Numbered from the stretch's first letter, positions 1-9,095 are shown. The stretch is DNA of 64,000 nucleotides from Gaiellasilicea sp963850995 (GCA_963850995.1 CAWKNQ010000004.1:434001-498000), one strand, 5' to 3'. Made by a program: numbers and translations. Notes: generated by a model from the sequence alone, not told the origin.

Positions 1-720
1 GCGTAGGCGCCGGCGAGGTCGAGCGACTGGTAGCGCTCCTCGACGCGCAGGGTGGCCGTCTCCGTCTCGCCCTGGACACGGCCCGAGACGACGGCGACGG
101 CGCCGTACTCGCCGAGGCAGCGGGCCGTCGTGAGGATGACGCCGTAGACGACCGCCCAGCGGATCGCCGGAAGCGTGATCCGCCGGAACGTCTGCCAGGA
201 CGAGGCGCCGAGCGTGCGCGCAGCCTGTTCCTGCTCGTCGCCGATCTCGCGCAGCGTCGGCACGACCTCGCGGGCGACGAACGGGAGCGAGACGAAGATC
301 GTCGCGATCACCATCGAGGGGAGCGCGAACAGCACCTCGAAACCGTTCTTCGCGAGCCAGCCGAACCAGCCGTCACGCCCGTAGAGCAGGTAGAGGGAGA
401 GCCCGACGACGACGGGCGAGAGCGCCAGCGGAAGATCGACGAACGCGTTCACGATTCCCTTGCCGGGGAACTTGTCCCGCACGATCGAGAGCGCACAGGC
501 GATCCCGAAGACCGTGTTGGCCGGCACGGCGATCGCGGTGATGATCAGCGTCAGCTTGAAGGCGTTGATCGTCTCCGGGGACGAGAGCGCGGCCCAGGCC
601 GCGTCGAAGCCGTTCTCGAACGTCCGGTAGAAGACGAGCGCGATCGGCCCGAGCAGGATCGCCGTCGAGGTAGGTGAACGCGATCGCGCGCAGGCCGAGG
701 CGACGGGCGAGCCTAGCCAC
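1..720 (-). pseudogene. cysW: Sulfate ABC transporter permease CysW, 3' end cut by window edge, one internal frameshift
   Basis: Second membrane permease of a sulfate/thiosulfate importer. Starts at a GTG (718-720) that overlaps the end of cysT by 8 bases. The first 18 residues are in one frame. After about position 673 the homologous reading continues one base out of frame and runs to the window edge without a stop, with typical permease text (a TARCLGEYGAVAVVSGR stretch near 75-130 and an EQAARTLGASSWQTF coupling loop near 200-240). The break fits one extra G in CTC(G)ACGGCG. It could be a true frameshift or a sequence error. The ATPase CysA would be expected just beyond the left edge. Family assignment is secure. 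Confidence 0.85.
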
Positions 721-1507
721 GGTCGTGCCTCGTCGCGTAGTGGCGGATCGTCCCGATCAAGAGCAGGACCGCGAACGAGATCGCGAGCAGGACGACTGCG
801 ACGGCCGCGGCGCCGGCCCGGTCGCCGCTCTCGATGCGGCCGAAGATGAACACCGACGAGACCTGGGTCTCGTAGGGCAGGTTCCCGCTGATGATCACGA
901 GCGCGCCGAACTCGCCCACGGCCTTCGCAAAGGCGAGCGCGACCCCGGAGAGGACTCCGGGGAGGATGTTCGGGAAGACGACGCGCCTGAAGGTCTGCAG
1001 CTCCGACGCCCCCAGCGACTTTGCCGCCTGCTCCATCTCCTGATCCAGCTCGAGCAGCACGGGCTGAACGGTGCGGACAACGAACGGCAGCGTGACGAAG
1101 AGCATCGCCAGGACGATCGAGGTGGTCGTGAAGGCGACGTTGACGCCGACCGGGGACCGCGGGCCGTAGAGCGCGAGCAGGGTCAAGCCGGCGACGATCG
1201 TCGGCAGCGCGAACGGGAGGTCGATGACGGCGTTCAGGAGCGCCTGGCCGCGGAACGAGTCCCGGACGAGCACCCAGGCCGTGATCGTGCCCAGCACGGC
1301 GTTGATCAGCGCGACGGCGATCGAGGCCCCGAGAGTCAGCTTCAGCGCCGCCACGGACTCCGGGCTCGAGACGACCTCCCAGAAGCCCGCGAGCCCGGCG
1401 TTCGTCGCCTCGAACATGAGCGCGGCGATCGGCAGCGCGACGATCAGCGTCAGATACATGGTCGTCAGGCCGAGGGAGAGGGCCGTCGCAGCCCTCTCCC
1501 CCTGCAA
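713..1507 (-). CDS. cysT: Sulfate ABC transporter permease CysT
   Basis: 264-residue inner-membrane permease with about six hydrophobic segments, pairing with CysW to form the sulfate channel. The conserved cytoplasmic coupling loop (EQAAKSLGASELQTFRRV) that contacts the ATPase is present, followed by the FAKAVGEFGALVIISG segment typical of CysT/CysW. A TTG at 1505-1507 is the only usable start, because an in-frame TGA lies 12 codons upstream. The gene is followed directly by cysW with an 8-base overlap, and is separated from the upstream binding-protein gene by 124 bases that carry their own promoter-like site. Confidence 0.9.
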   Translation of the reverse strand: MQGERAATALSLGLTTMYLTLIVALPIAALMFEATNAGLAGFWEVVSSPESVAALKLTLGASIAVALINAVLGTITAWVLVRDSFRGQALLNAVIDLPFALPTIVAGLTLLALYGPRSPVGVNVAFTTTSIVLAMLFVTLPFVVRTVQPVLLELDQEMEQAAKSLGASELQTFRRVVFPNILPGVLSGVALAFAKAVGEFGALVIISGNLPYETQVSSVFIFGRIESGDRAGAAAVAVVLLAISFAVLLLIGTIRHYATRHDRG

Positions 1508-1553
1508 CTTGATCGCTCTGGAGCGACGCTCGCGGTCGGCTCATGGATAGCGA

Positions 1554-1582
1554 ACGCTAATTGATGGCATAAGCACCGTCAA
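1554..1582 (-). promoter_or_regulatory. Promoter/operator-like site before cysT
   Basis: Reading the minus strand: TTGACG (1577-1582), a 17-base spacer, then TAGCGT (1554-1559). An imperfect dyad (TTGACGG / CCATCAA, 6 of 7 matching) covers the -35 and the spacer. The same layout, with about 20 of 28 bases identical in register, occurs before the sulfate-binding protein gene at 2634-2662. Two copies in one sulfate-uptake cluster suggest a shared regulator. The regulator is not identified. Confidence 0.5.
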
Positions 1583-1631
1583 TTTGACACCTAGCCGGTG
1601 ACGCCGCCGACCTGGCGTTCGATCCGGGCCA

Positions 1632-2588
1632 TCACGCCGCGTGCGCGGATCGAAGAACCGCTTCTGGACGCTGGTCCCAGCCACCGAGCCCGAGCTGCTC
1701 GATCGTGAACTGCCCGGGCCGGGCGGGGAACTTCTTCGTGAACTCGCGGGCGACCGCTACGTTGACGGGCCGGTACCCGTTCTCGGCGAAGGTACGCTGT
1801 GCTGCGGGCGTGCGCAGGAAGCGGAGAAACGCGTTCGCCTCGGTCTTGTGGTCGCTTGTCTTCAGCACCGCGATCGGATTCTCGATCAGGATCGTCGACC
1901 GGGGGATCACGAACGGCAGGTTCTGGCCCCGGGACTGGGCGAAGAGGGCCTCGTTCTCGTAGGCAAGCAGGACGTCGCCACGCCCGGCGTTGAAGGTCTG
2001 CAGCGAGTCGCGCGCGCTCTTGTCCTGCGAGACGACGTTCTTGAACAGCTTCAGCAGGTAGTCCTGCGCCTGCTTGTCGGTCTTGCCGAGCTTCCGCTGC
2101 GCGCCGTACGCCGCCATCACGTTCCAGCGGGCGCCGCCGGAAGTGAACGGGTTCGGCGTCACCACCTGGACACCCGGCCGGATCAGGTCATTCCAGCCCC
2201 GGATCTTCTTCGGGTTCCCGTCGCGGACGACGAAGACGACGAGGGAGTTCGTGACCATGCCGCGATATGACTGCCGCTTCCACGTCGCGTCGACGAGACC
2301 GGCCGCCACGAGCTCGTCCACGTCCGGTGCGAGCGAGAGCGCGACGATGTCCGCGTTCAGGCCGGCCTTCACGGCGCGCGTCTGGTCGCCCGACGCCGCG
2401 TAGGACTGGCTGAAGCTGACGCTGTCCCCGGACTGCGTCTTCTGGAACTCGGGGATCAGCTGGTTGTAGGCCTCGCGCGGCGTCGAGTAGGCGACGAGCG
2501 AGAGCTTGATGTCCTTGGCCGACGCGGCGGCGACGGACGAGGCCACCGCGGCCGCGAGCAGAGCGAGAAACATGAAACTCCGGCGCAT
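1632..2588 (-). CDS. Periplasmic-type sulfate-binding protein
   Basis: 318 residues with a clear signal peptide (basic MRR, hydrophobic core, cleavage near ASAKD at about 25). It is the substrate-capture component of the sulfate ABC importer whose permeases follow downstream. Family marks include SYAASGDQTRAV, DIVALSLAPDVD, TPNPFTSGGARWN and a YENEAL segment, as in Sbp/CysP proteins. ATG start with AAAGGACGC about 5 bases upstream. I cannot tell sulfate from thiosulfate preference. Divergent from the NADH dehydrogenase gene. Confidence 0.92.
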   Translation of the reverse strand: MRRSFMFLALLAAAVASSVAAASAKDIKLSLVAYSTPREAYNQLIPEFQKTQSGDSVSFSQSYAASGDQTRAVKAGLNADIVALSLAPDVDELVAAGLVDATWKRQSYRGMVTNSLVVFVVRDGNPKKIRGWNDLIRPGVQVVTPNPFTSGGARWNVMAAYGAQRKLGKTDKQAQDYLLKLFKNVVSQDKSARDSLQTFNAGRGDVLLAYENEALFAQSRGQNLPFVIPRSTILIENPIAVLKTSDHKTEANAFLRFLRTPAAQRTFAENGYRPVNVAVAREFTKKFPARPGQFTIEQLGLGGWDQRPEAVLRSAHAA

Positions 2589-2633
2589 GAGCGTCCTTTC
2601 GAGGTTTGTCTACAGGGTTGATAGAGATTCGTA

Positions 2634-2662
2634 GTTCTAATGACAGGAATAAGATCTGTCAA
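2634..2662 (-). promoter_or_regulatory. Promoter with perfect dyad before the sulfate-binding protein gene
   Basis: On the minus strand: TTGACA (2657-2662), 17-base spacer, TAGAAC (2634-2639). A perfect inverted repeat, TGACAG / CTGTCA with 9 bases between (2641-2661), overlaps the -35 and spacer, as expected of a repressor site. It also lies about 30 bases upstream of the divergent ndh start, so it could influence both directions. Sister site at 1554-1582. Confidence 0.55.
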
Positions 2663-2692
2663 TTCACAACTGTTGCTGCGAGAATCGCCGGA

Positions 2693-3949
2693 ATGCGTCA
2701 GGCGCGCGGCGGAGTGCTCGTGGTCGGCGGCGGCTTCGCCGGCGGCTACGTCGCGCGGCTGCTCGGTCGCCGTGGCGCGACGATCGTCAGCCCCGAGAAC
2801 TTCATGCTCTATACGCCGCTCCTGCCCGAGGCGGCGTCGGGCACGATCGAGCCGAGGCACGTAGTGGTGCCGCTACGGCAGATGTGTCCTCACGCCGAGC
2901 TCTTGCTCGGGCGGGTGACGGCCATCGACGAAGCGACGCGGATCGCCCGGGTCGAGACGGCCGACGCGGGTGCCCACGACGTCCACTACGAGCAGCTCGT
3001 GCTCGCCCTCGGGGCGGTCGCACGCACTGTCCCCGTGCCCGGCCTCGCTGACCACGCCCTCGGGTTCAAGGACCTGGCCGATGCGATTCATCTCCGCAAC
3101 CATGTCCTCCGCGAGCTCGAGGCGGCGGACGCCGAGCTCGACCCGGCGCGCCTCTCGGCGCACCTCTCCTTCGTCTTCGTCGGCGCCGGCTACGCGGGCG
3201 TCGAGGCGCTCGCGGAGCTCTCCGACCTCGCCGCCGACGCGCTGCGCCACTACCCGCGCTTGCGCGGGACCCGGCAGCGCTGGGTTCTCGTCGACGCGGC
3301 GCCGAAGATCCTGCCCGAGATCCCGCCCCGGCTCGGCGACTACGCTGCACGGGAGCTCGCGGGCCGCGGCGTCGAGATCAACGTCTCGACCACGCTCGAG
3401 TCGCTCTCCGCAGACGAAGCCGTGCTCTCGAACGGCGAGCGCATCGCGACGCACACGCTCGTCTGGACGGCCGGCGTGCGCCCGAACCCGCTGCTCGGCG
3501 AGCTCGGCCTGCCGCTCGACGAGCGCGGCCGCGTCCGGGTCGACTCGCTGCTTCGCGTGGAGGGCCGCGAGCGGCTCTGGTCGCTCGGGGACTGTGCGGC
3601 CGTCCCCAACGAGGCCACGCCCGGTCGGCTCGATCCCCCGACCTGCCAGCACGCGCTCCGCCAGGCGAGGCGGCTGGCCAAGAACCTGGCCGGCGAGCCG
3701 GAGCCGTACAGCTACAAGATGCTCGGCCAGGTCGCGACTCTCGGCCGTTACAAGGGGATCGCGGACGTGCTCGGACTCCGCCTCCGAGGCTTCGTCGGCT
3801 GGTGGATCACCCGCAGCTACCACCTGATCCAGCTGCCGCTCCTGAGCAGGAAGCTCCGCGTCGTCGCCGACTGGACGACCTCGCTCTTCTTCCGCCGAGA
3901 CATCGCCGAGCTGTCCGGCCTCGGGCACCCACACCGTCTGGACGAGTGA
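2693..3949 (+). CDS. ndh: Type II NADH dehydrogenase (NDH-2)
   Basis: About 418 residues. Single-subunit, non-proton-pumping FAD enzyme that passes electrons from NADH to quinone at the membrane face. The N-terminal dinucleotide-binding motif VLVVGGGFAGG sits near residue 10, and a second nucleotide site SFVFVGAGYAGVEALAEL near 155. The late WSLGDCAAVPN motif binds FAD, and the C-terminal segment with VVADWTTSLFFRRDIAEL is the amphipathic membrane anchor seen in NDH-2. I place the start at ATG 2693 because the earlier in-frame ATG (2606) would add 29 residues before the Rossmann strand. Divergent from the sulfate uptake genes, sharing a 104-base upstream region. Confidence 0.9.
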   Translation: MRQARGGVLVVGGGFAGGYVARLLGRRGATIVSPENFMLYTPLLPEAASGTIEPRHVVVPLRQMCPHAELLLGRVTAIDEATRIARVETADAGAHDVHYEQLVLALGAVARTVPVPGLADHALGFKDLADAIHLRNHVLRELEAADAELDPARLSAHLSFVFVGAGYAGVEALAELSDLAADALRHYPRLRGTRQRWVLVDAAPKILPEIPPRLGDYAARELAGRGVEINVSTTLESLSADEAVLSNGERIATHTLVWTAGVRPNPLLGELGLPLDERGRVRVDSLLRVEGRERLWSLGDCAAVPNEATPGRLDPPTCQHALRQARRLAKNLAGEPEPYSYKMLGQVATLGRYKGIADVLGLRLRGFVGWWITRSYHLIQLPLLSRKLRVVADWTTSLFFRRDIAELSGLGHPHRLDE

Positions 3950-3956
3950 CCGTGCC

Positions 3957-3984
3957 TTGACTTGACCGACGCCGGCGCTATGGT
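3957..3984 (+). promoter_or_regulatory. Promoter before the 4010-6774 gene group
   Basis: TTGACT (3957-3962), 16-base spacer, TATGGT (3979-3984). It begins 8 bases after the ndh stop and would start transcription near 3990, giving a leader of about 20 bases before the ATG at 4010, which has GAGGGAG just ahead of it. Confidence 0.5.
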
Positions 3985-4009
3985 CGGGCGAAGGCGACGA
4001 GGGAGTGAC

Positions 4010-4054
4010 ATGGGAGCTCTGACCGTTGCTGCGGCGGCGGGGCGCGCGCGGTGA
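4010..4054 (+). CDS. Possible 14-residue leader peptide
   Basis: ATG at 4010 preceded by a strong GAGGGAG ribosome site, encoding MGALTVAAAAGRAR and ending in a TGA that overlaps the GTG of the next gene (GTGA, 4051-4054). The downstream GTG has no good ribosome site of its own, so translation may be coupled through this short frame. Alternatively the short frame is an accident and the ribosome site serves the GTG at a distance. Confidence 0.35.
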   Translation: MGALTVAAAAGRAR

Positions 4055-4539
4055 GCGCGGTCCCGACGGACGACGCCCTCGTCGAGGCGCTCGCGCGCTC
4101 CGCCGTCGAGCAGGTGGCTCCCGAGGAGCTGCCGCTCTTCCGCGCCACGAGCGAGGCGTACTTCGCCGATCCAGCCTCGCTCGAGCAACGCGGCTCGGGC
4201 GACGACCCGCTCGGGTTCGGCGTCGACGCCGCGCTCGTGCTCGTCTCGCCGGTGGCGCTCCAGGTCGCGCGCGAGGTGATCGACTTCGTCGCGGCGAAGC
4301 TGCGCGAGTCCGCGGAAGAGGAGGGCGAGAGCGCGATCAAGCGGCTCGTCGCCCGCCTCGTGCACGGGAACGACAAGGACGAGGACAAGGACGAGGGTGG
4401 GCAGCCGACGGAGCTCACCGACGAGCAGCTCGAGCAGGTCCGGAGCGTCGCGCTCGAGAAGGCCCGGGAGCTCAAGCTCTCCGACGCGAAGGCGACGTTG
4501 CTCGCGGATTCCCTGGTCGGCAGCCTCGCCCTGGCATGA
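4051..4539 (+). CDS. Hypothetical soluble protein, partner of the M48 protease gene
   Basis: 162 residues, no recognised family. Mostly helical by composition, with a charged linker (GNDKDEDKDEGGQP near 118-131) splitting an N-terminal part, which has one hydrophobic helix (ALVLVSPVALQVAREVIDFV near 60-80), from a C-terminal helical part. No signal peptide. GTG start overlaps the preceding 14-codon frame, and its TGA overlaps an ATG at 4536 (ATGA) that is the natural start of the following protease gene. The two proteins are therefore probably made together. Function unknown. Confidence 0.7.
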   Translation: MSAVPTDDALVEALARSAVEQVAPEELPLFRATSEAYFADPASLEQRGSGDDPLGFGVDAALVLVSPVALQVAREVIDFVAAKLRESAEEEGESAIKRLVARLVHGNDKDEDKDEGGQPTELTDEQLEQVRSVALEKARELKLSDAKATLLADSLVGSLALA

Positions 4540-4632
4540 CCGCCGCGCCGGAGGCGGAGGCGGCGGCCCCGGCTCAACCCCTTCGCCTTCCCGTCGGACA
4601 CGACGTTCCGCTTCGGCCTCCTCGTCGCGGCG

Positions 4633-6774
4633 GTGCTCGGGGCAAACCTCTACGTCTGGCAGTGGATCGCGTCGGCGACGAAAGGCGGTGAGCACGCGGC
4701 GGGAGTGCTCGAATGCCTCGCACTCTCTCCGTCGAGCGCAGACAGCCTCGAGCAGCTCACGTCCTCGTCGAATGCGTATTCCGACTGCGTTGCGCAGCTG
4801 TATCGCTACCAGGTCTGGTGGATGCTCGGCGGGACCGCGGCGCTCCTCCTCGTCGCGGCCGCGGTCATGCTCGGGATGCCGCTCTGGATCACACGGCGGC
4901 GCCGGCTGCGGCCGCTCACCGCCTCCGACGCGCCTGCGACGGTCGAGACAGTCGCAGAGCTGGCGCGCGAACAAGGCCTGCGGCCGCCGAGGCTCTTCTG
5001 GAACCCGCTCGACGCGGCCCCGGGCGGCCTCGCCTTCGGCCACCCCGGCCGCTACAGCATCGCGCTCACCGGCGGGCTGATCGTCAAGCACGCGGCGGAC
5101 CCACCCTCGTTCGCGGCGGTCGTACGCCACGAGCTCGCGCACATCCGCAACCGCGACGTCGGCATCACCTACTTCACGCTCGCGGTCTGGTACGCGTTCC
5201 TGCTCGTCGCGATCGTCCCCTTCGTCTTCACCCTGCTCGACGAAAGCCCGGCGACGGTCTGGAGCCTCGCCTGGCGGCTCGCCGTTCTCGCCGCGATCGT
5301 CTACCTGACCCGCAATGCCGTGCTCCGGTCGCGCGAGATCTACGCGGACGTCCGTGCCTCGGTCCCGGACGGACCGAGCGGCGCGCTCCGGCGCGTGCTC
5401 GCCGGGCTGCCGCGCCCGACGAGCGGGACGCTCAGACGGCTCTGGCGCGTCCACCCCGATCCCGAGCGGCGGCTCGCCCTCGTCGACGACACGAGGCCGC
5501 TCTTCCCGCTCGGCGCGATCGTCGCATTCGCGGCCGGGCTCACCGCGACGATCGCCTACGACAGTGTCGTCCAGTTGCTCTCCACATTCGTCACCGACCC
5601 GCTCGACTTGCGCTTCCTCGCAGCCGTCGCGTTCGCGCCGCTCGCCGTCGGAGTGGTCGGCGTCGCGATCTGGCGCGAGGCGTTCGCCGCGCTCGCCGAC
5701 GGGCGGGAGCCCGCCTCGCCGTGGCTCGACGGCCTGGCGTTCGCGCTCGGGCTCGTCCTCGGCCCCGAGCTCGCGCTCGCGCGGTCGATCACGGCCGAGG
5801 ACACCCTCCTCCGCGAGCTGACGACATTCGGCGGGCTTGCCTGGGCGGCCGTGCTCGCCGCCGGCATCGTGCTCCTGTTCGCCTGGATCAGAAGCAGCGC
5901 GTCGGTATGGCTCCGCGCCCTCGGCGGGCGGCGCCCCGGCGCAGCGCAGGCTGCGGGGCTGCTTGTCGCAGCCGCGGCGCTGACCGTCTTCATGGGCGTC
6001 TTCTACGCACTCCGCGGCAGTCGTGAAGCGCTCGCCTTCTCACGCGCAGCCTCCGAAGTGGAGCACACCGCCGTAGACGCCGAGGTGTGGGTCGTCCCCC
6101 TCCGCGTCTGGCAATTCGTCATGGACGGCCAGCTCCTCGTCATCGTCCACCGGCCGTATTTCGTGCCCGTGCTCGCGCTGCTCTGCGTGTTCCCCATCGG
6201 AGCGCTGCTGGTACGCCAACGGCCGATGGAGGCGCCCTGGGCGTTCCTCGACCCGGGCGGAAGGCTGCAGACGCCGCGGCCGACCCTCCGGCCGCTCCGG
6301 CCACTCGTGGTCGGCGTCACGGCCGGCGTCGGCTTCCTCGTCCTCGCCGCGTTGCTGCGTCTCGCCGTCCACTACGGGGCCGAGGCCGAGACGCGCGCCA
6401 CGGATGCGGCGATCCTCTCCTTCTACGTCACGACGGTCTCGCTTGCCCTCCTCGTGCAGTTCTGCGCAGGCGCGGCCGGCGCATGGCGCGACGGGCTCGT
6501 CGGCGCACTGGGCGCGACATTCGTCGCGGGCTGCTTCGGCTGGCTCGGGATCGTCGCCGGACCGACCGCGGGCGGGTGCGTCGACCCGCTCTCGCTCAAC
6601 TCGGGCCCCTGCGCCTGGACCGTCCCCGCGGCGTTCTCCTGGGACGTCTTCAAGCAGGTCGTCGCCCAGGGAGCGGTCGCAGGCCTCGCCGGCGGGCTGA
6701 TCGTGATCGGAGCCCAGGCGCTGCTCCGGCGCCGCACCGCCGGCGAGCTCCACCCCGCAGCCAGACCCTCCTAG
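4633..6774 (+). CDS. M48-family membrane metalloprotease (apparent frameshift near its start)
   Basis: Zinc metalloprotease of the HtpX/Ste24 type. HELAH (residues 166-170 from GTG 4633) supplies the zinc ligands and catalytic Glu, and REIYAD about 70 residues on carries the third ligand. About eight to ten hydrophobic segments follow, far more than in HtpX, so most of the 713-residue protein is membrane. An ATG at 4536 overlaps the previous stop (ATGA) and reads MTAAPEAEAAAP. One base out of frame the sequence RLNPFAFPSDTTFRFGLLVAAVLGAN leads straight into this frame, so I infer one extra base in the C/G-rich run at about 4565-4580 and a true start at 4536. Ends tail-to-tail with ligD, sharing CTAG. 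Confidence 0.8.
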   Translation: MLGANLYVWQWIASATKGGEHAAGVLECLALSPSSADSLEQLTSSSNAYSDCVAQLYRYQVWWMLGGTAALLLVAAAVMLGMPLWITRRRRLRPLTASDAPATVETVAELAREQGLRPPRLFWNPLDAAPGGLAFGHPGRYSIALTGGLIVKHAADPPSFAAVVRHELAHIRNRDVGITYFTLAVWYAFLLVAIVPFVFTLLDESPATVWSLAWRLAVLAAIVYLTRNAVLRSREIYADVRASVPDGPSGALRRVLAGLPRPTSGTLRRLWRVHPDPERRLALVDDTRPLFPLGAIVAFAAGLTATIAYDSVVQLLSTFVTDPLDLRFLAAVAFAPLAVGVVGVAIWREAFAALADGREPASPWLDGLAFALGLVLGPELALARSITAEDTLLRELTTFGGLAWAAVLAAGIVLLFAWIRSSASVWLRALGGRRPGAAQAAGLLVAAAALTVFMGVFYALRGSREALAFSRAASEVEHTAVDAEVWVVPLRVWQFVMDGQLLVIVHRPYFVPVLALLCVFPIGALLVRQRPMEAPWAFLDPGGRLQTPRPTLRPLRPLVVGVTAGVGFLVLAALLRLAVHYGAEAETRATDAAILSFYVTTVSLALLVQFCAGAAGAWRDGLVGALGATFVAGCFGWLGIVAGPTAGGCVDPLSLNSGPCAWTVPAAFSWDVFKQVVAQGAVAGLAGGLIVIGAQALLRRRTAGELHPAARPS

Positions 6775-9095
6775 CGCAGCGTGCGCAGAGCGGCCGTGAG
6801 CGACTGCTTCGTCGTCAGCACGCCCTCGAAGAGGTCGCCCTCGCGCCGGACCCGGTCGAGGACCGCCTCCATCGTGAAGGCGGACGGGTCGAGCGACTCG
6901 TTCACTTCGTCCCAGCGCAGCGGGGTCGAGACAGGCGCGCCCGCCTTCGGCCGCACCGAGTACGCGGAGGCGATCGTCTTCCCCTCACCGTTCTGGTTCG
7001 AGTCGATCAGGACGCCGCGGCGCTTCGCCCGCACCCACTCCGTCGTCGCGAGGCCCGGATGGGCCCGCGCGATCGCGCCGGCGACGATCTCCGAGAACTC
7101 GCGCGTCTGCGCGTACGTGTGCCTGCGCGCGACTGGGACGAGGATGTGGATCCCCTCAGAGCCACTCGTCTTCGGAAACGACTCGAGCTCGAGCAGCTCG
7201 AGCGTCTCCTTGATCAGCCGTGCGACCTGGATCGTCTCTGCGAATCCGACGTCAGGCGAGGGATCGAGGTCGAAGAGCACCCAGTCGGGCCGCGAGGGGT
7301 TGTCGACCCGCGAGTACCAGGTGTTCATGTCGATGCAGCCCATGTTCACCGTCCAGAGCAGAGCGAGCTCGTCGTTCACGAGCGCGAAGTCGATCAGCCG
7401 CCGCTGCGGCGGCCTGTCGCGCGTCGACGCCTCGAACTGCCGCGTCGGGATCCAGTCGGGCATGTGCTTCGGCGCATCCTTCTGGAAGAAGAACTTGCCC
7501 TGCCAGCCGTCGGGATACCGCTTCATCGTGAACGGCCGGTCGCGCAGGTGCGGGACGAGCACCGGAGCGATGTCGCGGTAGTAGGTGAGCAGGTCGCCCT
7601 TGGAGATGCCCTCCTCCGGCCAGAACGGCTTGTCCAGGTTCGAGAGCTTGAGCACCCGGCTGCCCTTTCTGACCTCTGCGCCGATCGCTGCGCGCTCGCG
7701 TTGCACGTCCTCGGCCTCCTTGTCCTCTCTCAATCCCAGGTAGACGGGTGCCCGCAGCCGCCCGTCATGCGTCCACTCGGCGAAGCGGACCTCGGCGACG
7801 AGCTTCGGCTCGACCCAGGTAACGTCGCCGCGCCGGACCCGCGGCATCTTCGGCGGCTCCGGGAATGCCGGCGTCTCGCGCACGAGCGGACGCAGCCTCG
7901 CCAGCAACCGGGCGATCTCGGCGTCGTCGAAGCCGGTGCCGACGTTCCCGGCCCAGCGCAGCTCACCACCGTCGTTCACGGCGAGGACGAGCGCTCCCAA
8001 GCCGTCGGACCGACGTCCCTGCCCCTTCGTCCAGCCTGCGATCACGAGCTCCTGGCGGCCCTGGGTCTTCACCTTCAACCAGTCGCGGCTGCGTCTGCCG
8101 GGCAGGTAGCGGGAGTCCGCTCGCTTGCTGACGATCCCCTCGAACCGCTGCTGCTTGGCCGCGTCGTAGAGCGCCTGCCCGTCGTCGAACACGTCCGAGA
8201 TCTGGACGCCGCGGCGGCGCAGGTCGAGCACGTCCGCCAGCCGGCGGCGTCGCTCGGTCAGCGGCAGGTCGACGACCGGCATGCCGTCGACCTCGAGCAG
8301 GTCGAAGGCGACGTAGAGGTACTTCGTGCCCTCCTTCCCCTGCTGCATCGCCGAGAAGGTGGCACGGCCGTCCTCCCCGACCGCGACGATCTCGCCGTCG
8401 AGGACGCAGTCCGGGGTGCGGACCGCGAGCTCGATCGCGCGGACGACGGTCGGGAAGCGGTCGAGGAACGACTTGTCGTTTCGGCTGCGGAGCTCGAGCT
8501 CGCCGCCGCGCATGGTTGCGATCGCCCGGAAGCCGTCCCATTTGACCTCGTGCAGCCACTCGTCGCCGGCTGGGACCGTGTCGGCAGGCGTCGCCAGCAT
8601 CGGGGCGTAGGACCGCCGCTGCTGCTGCTCGGCCCCGTCCTCGCGCTTCTTGACCAGAAGCCAGTTCTTCGGGTCGCCGCCGAGCTTGGCCGGGACGAGC
8701 GTCCAGATTCCGCCGAGCCTCTCGCCGTTCAGCCGGACGGTGAGCCCGCCGTTGGGCTTCTCCTCGACGAGCTCGTACGTGCCGCGATCCCAGATCTCGA
8801 CTGTCCCCGCACCGTACTCGCCGGCCGGGATCTCACCCTCGAAGCTGCCGTACGAAAGCGGGTGGTCCTCGACGTGCACGGCCAGGTGCTGCGTCCCCGG
8901 CTCGAGCGGCACGCCCTTGGGCACGGCCCAGCTGGCGAGTGCGCCGTCGCGCTCGAGCCGGAAGTCGTAATGGAGCCGGCGGGCGTCGTGGCGCTGGACG
9001 ACGAAGATCGGCTCCTTGCCGCGACGACCCCCGGAAAACGGCTCCGGGGTCTTGCCGCGCGTGCGCTTCCGCTCGTAGTCCCCCAGCGACGCCAT
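6771..9095 (-). CDS. ligD: Multidomain DNA ligase D (PE-Lig-Pol)
   Basis: 774 residues with the three NHEJ activities in the order phosphoesterase, ligase, polymerase. The N-terminal 3'-phosphoesterase is about 30-150 (HDARRLHYDFRLE with the catalytic His). The ATP-dependent ligase is about 160-470, with adenylation lysine K185 in EVKWDGFR, then DGEIV and EGIVSKR motifs. The C-terminal primase-polymerase, about 490-770, has a DLD metal-binding pair in VLFDLDPSPD and the HILVPV region. It seals double-strand breaks, normally with Ku, but no ku gene is in this window. Other bacteria use the orders Lig-PE-Pol or Pol-PE-Lig. Faces the protease gene tail-to-tail with a 4-base overlap. Confidence 0.93.
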   Translation of the reverse strand: MASLGDYERKRTRGKTPEPFSGGRRGKEPIFVVQRHDARRLHYDFRLERDGALASWAVPKGVPLEPGTQHLAVHVEDHPLSYGSFEGEIPAGEYGAGTVEIWDRGTYELVEEKPNGGLTVRLNGERLGGIWTLVPAKLGGDPKNWLLVKKREDGAEQQQRRSYAPMLATPADTVPAGDEWLHEVKWDGFRAIATMRGGELELRSRNDKSFLDRFPTVVRAIELAVRTPDCVLDGEIVAVGEDGRATFSAMQQGKEGTKYLYVAFDLLEVDGMPVVDLPLTERRRRLADVLDLRRRGVQISDVFDDGQALYDAAKQQRFEGIVSKRADSRYLPGRRSRDWLKVKTQGRQELVIAGWTKGQGRRSDGLGALVLAVNDGGELRWAGNVGTGFDDAEIARLLARLRPLVRETPAFPEPPKMPRVRRGDVTWVEPKLVAEVRFAEWTHDGRLRAPVYLGLREDKEAEDVQRERAAIGAEVRKGSRVLKLSNLDKPFWPEEGISKGDLLTYYRDIAPVLVPHLRDRPFTMKRYPDGWQGKFFFQKDAPKHMPDWIPTRQFEASTRDRPPQRRLIDFALVNDELALLWTVNMGCIDMNTWYSRVDNPSRPDWVLFDLDPSPDVGFAETIQVARLIKETLELLELESFPKTSGSEGIHILVPVARRHTYAQTREFSEIVAGAIARAHPGLATTEWVRAKRRGVLIDSNQNGEGKTIASAYSVRPKAGAPVSTPLRWDEVNESLDPSAFTMEAVLDRVRREGDLFEGVLTTKQSLTAALRTLR

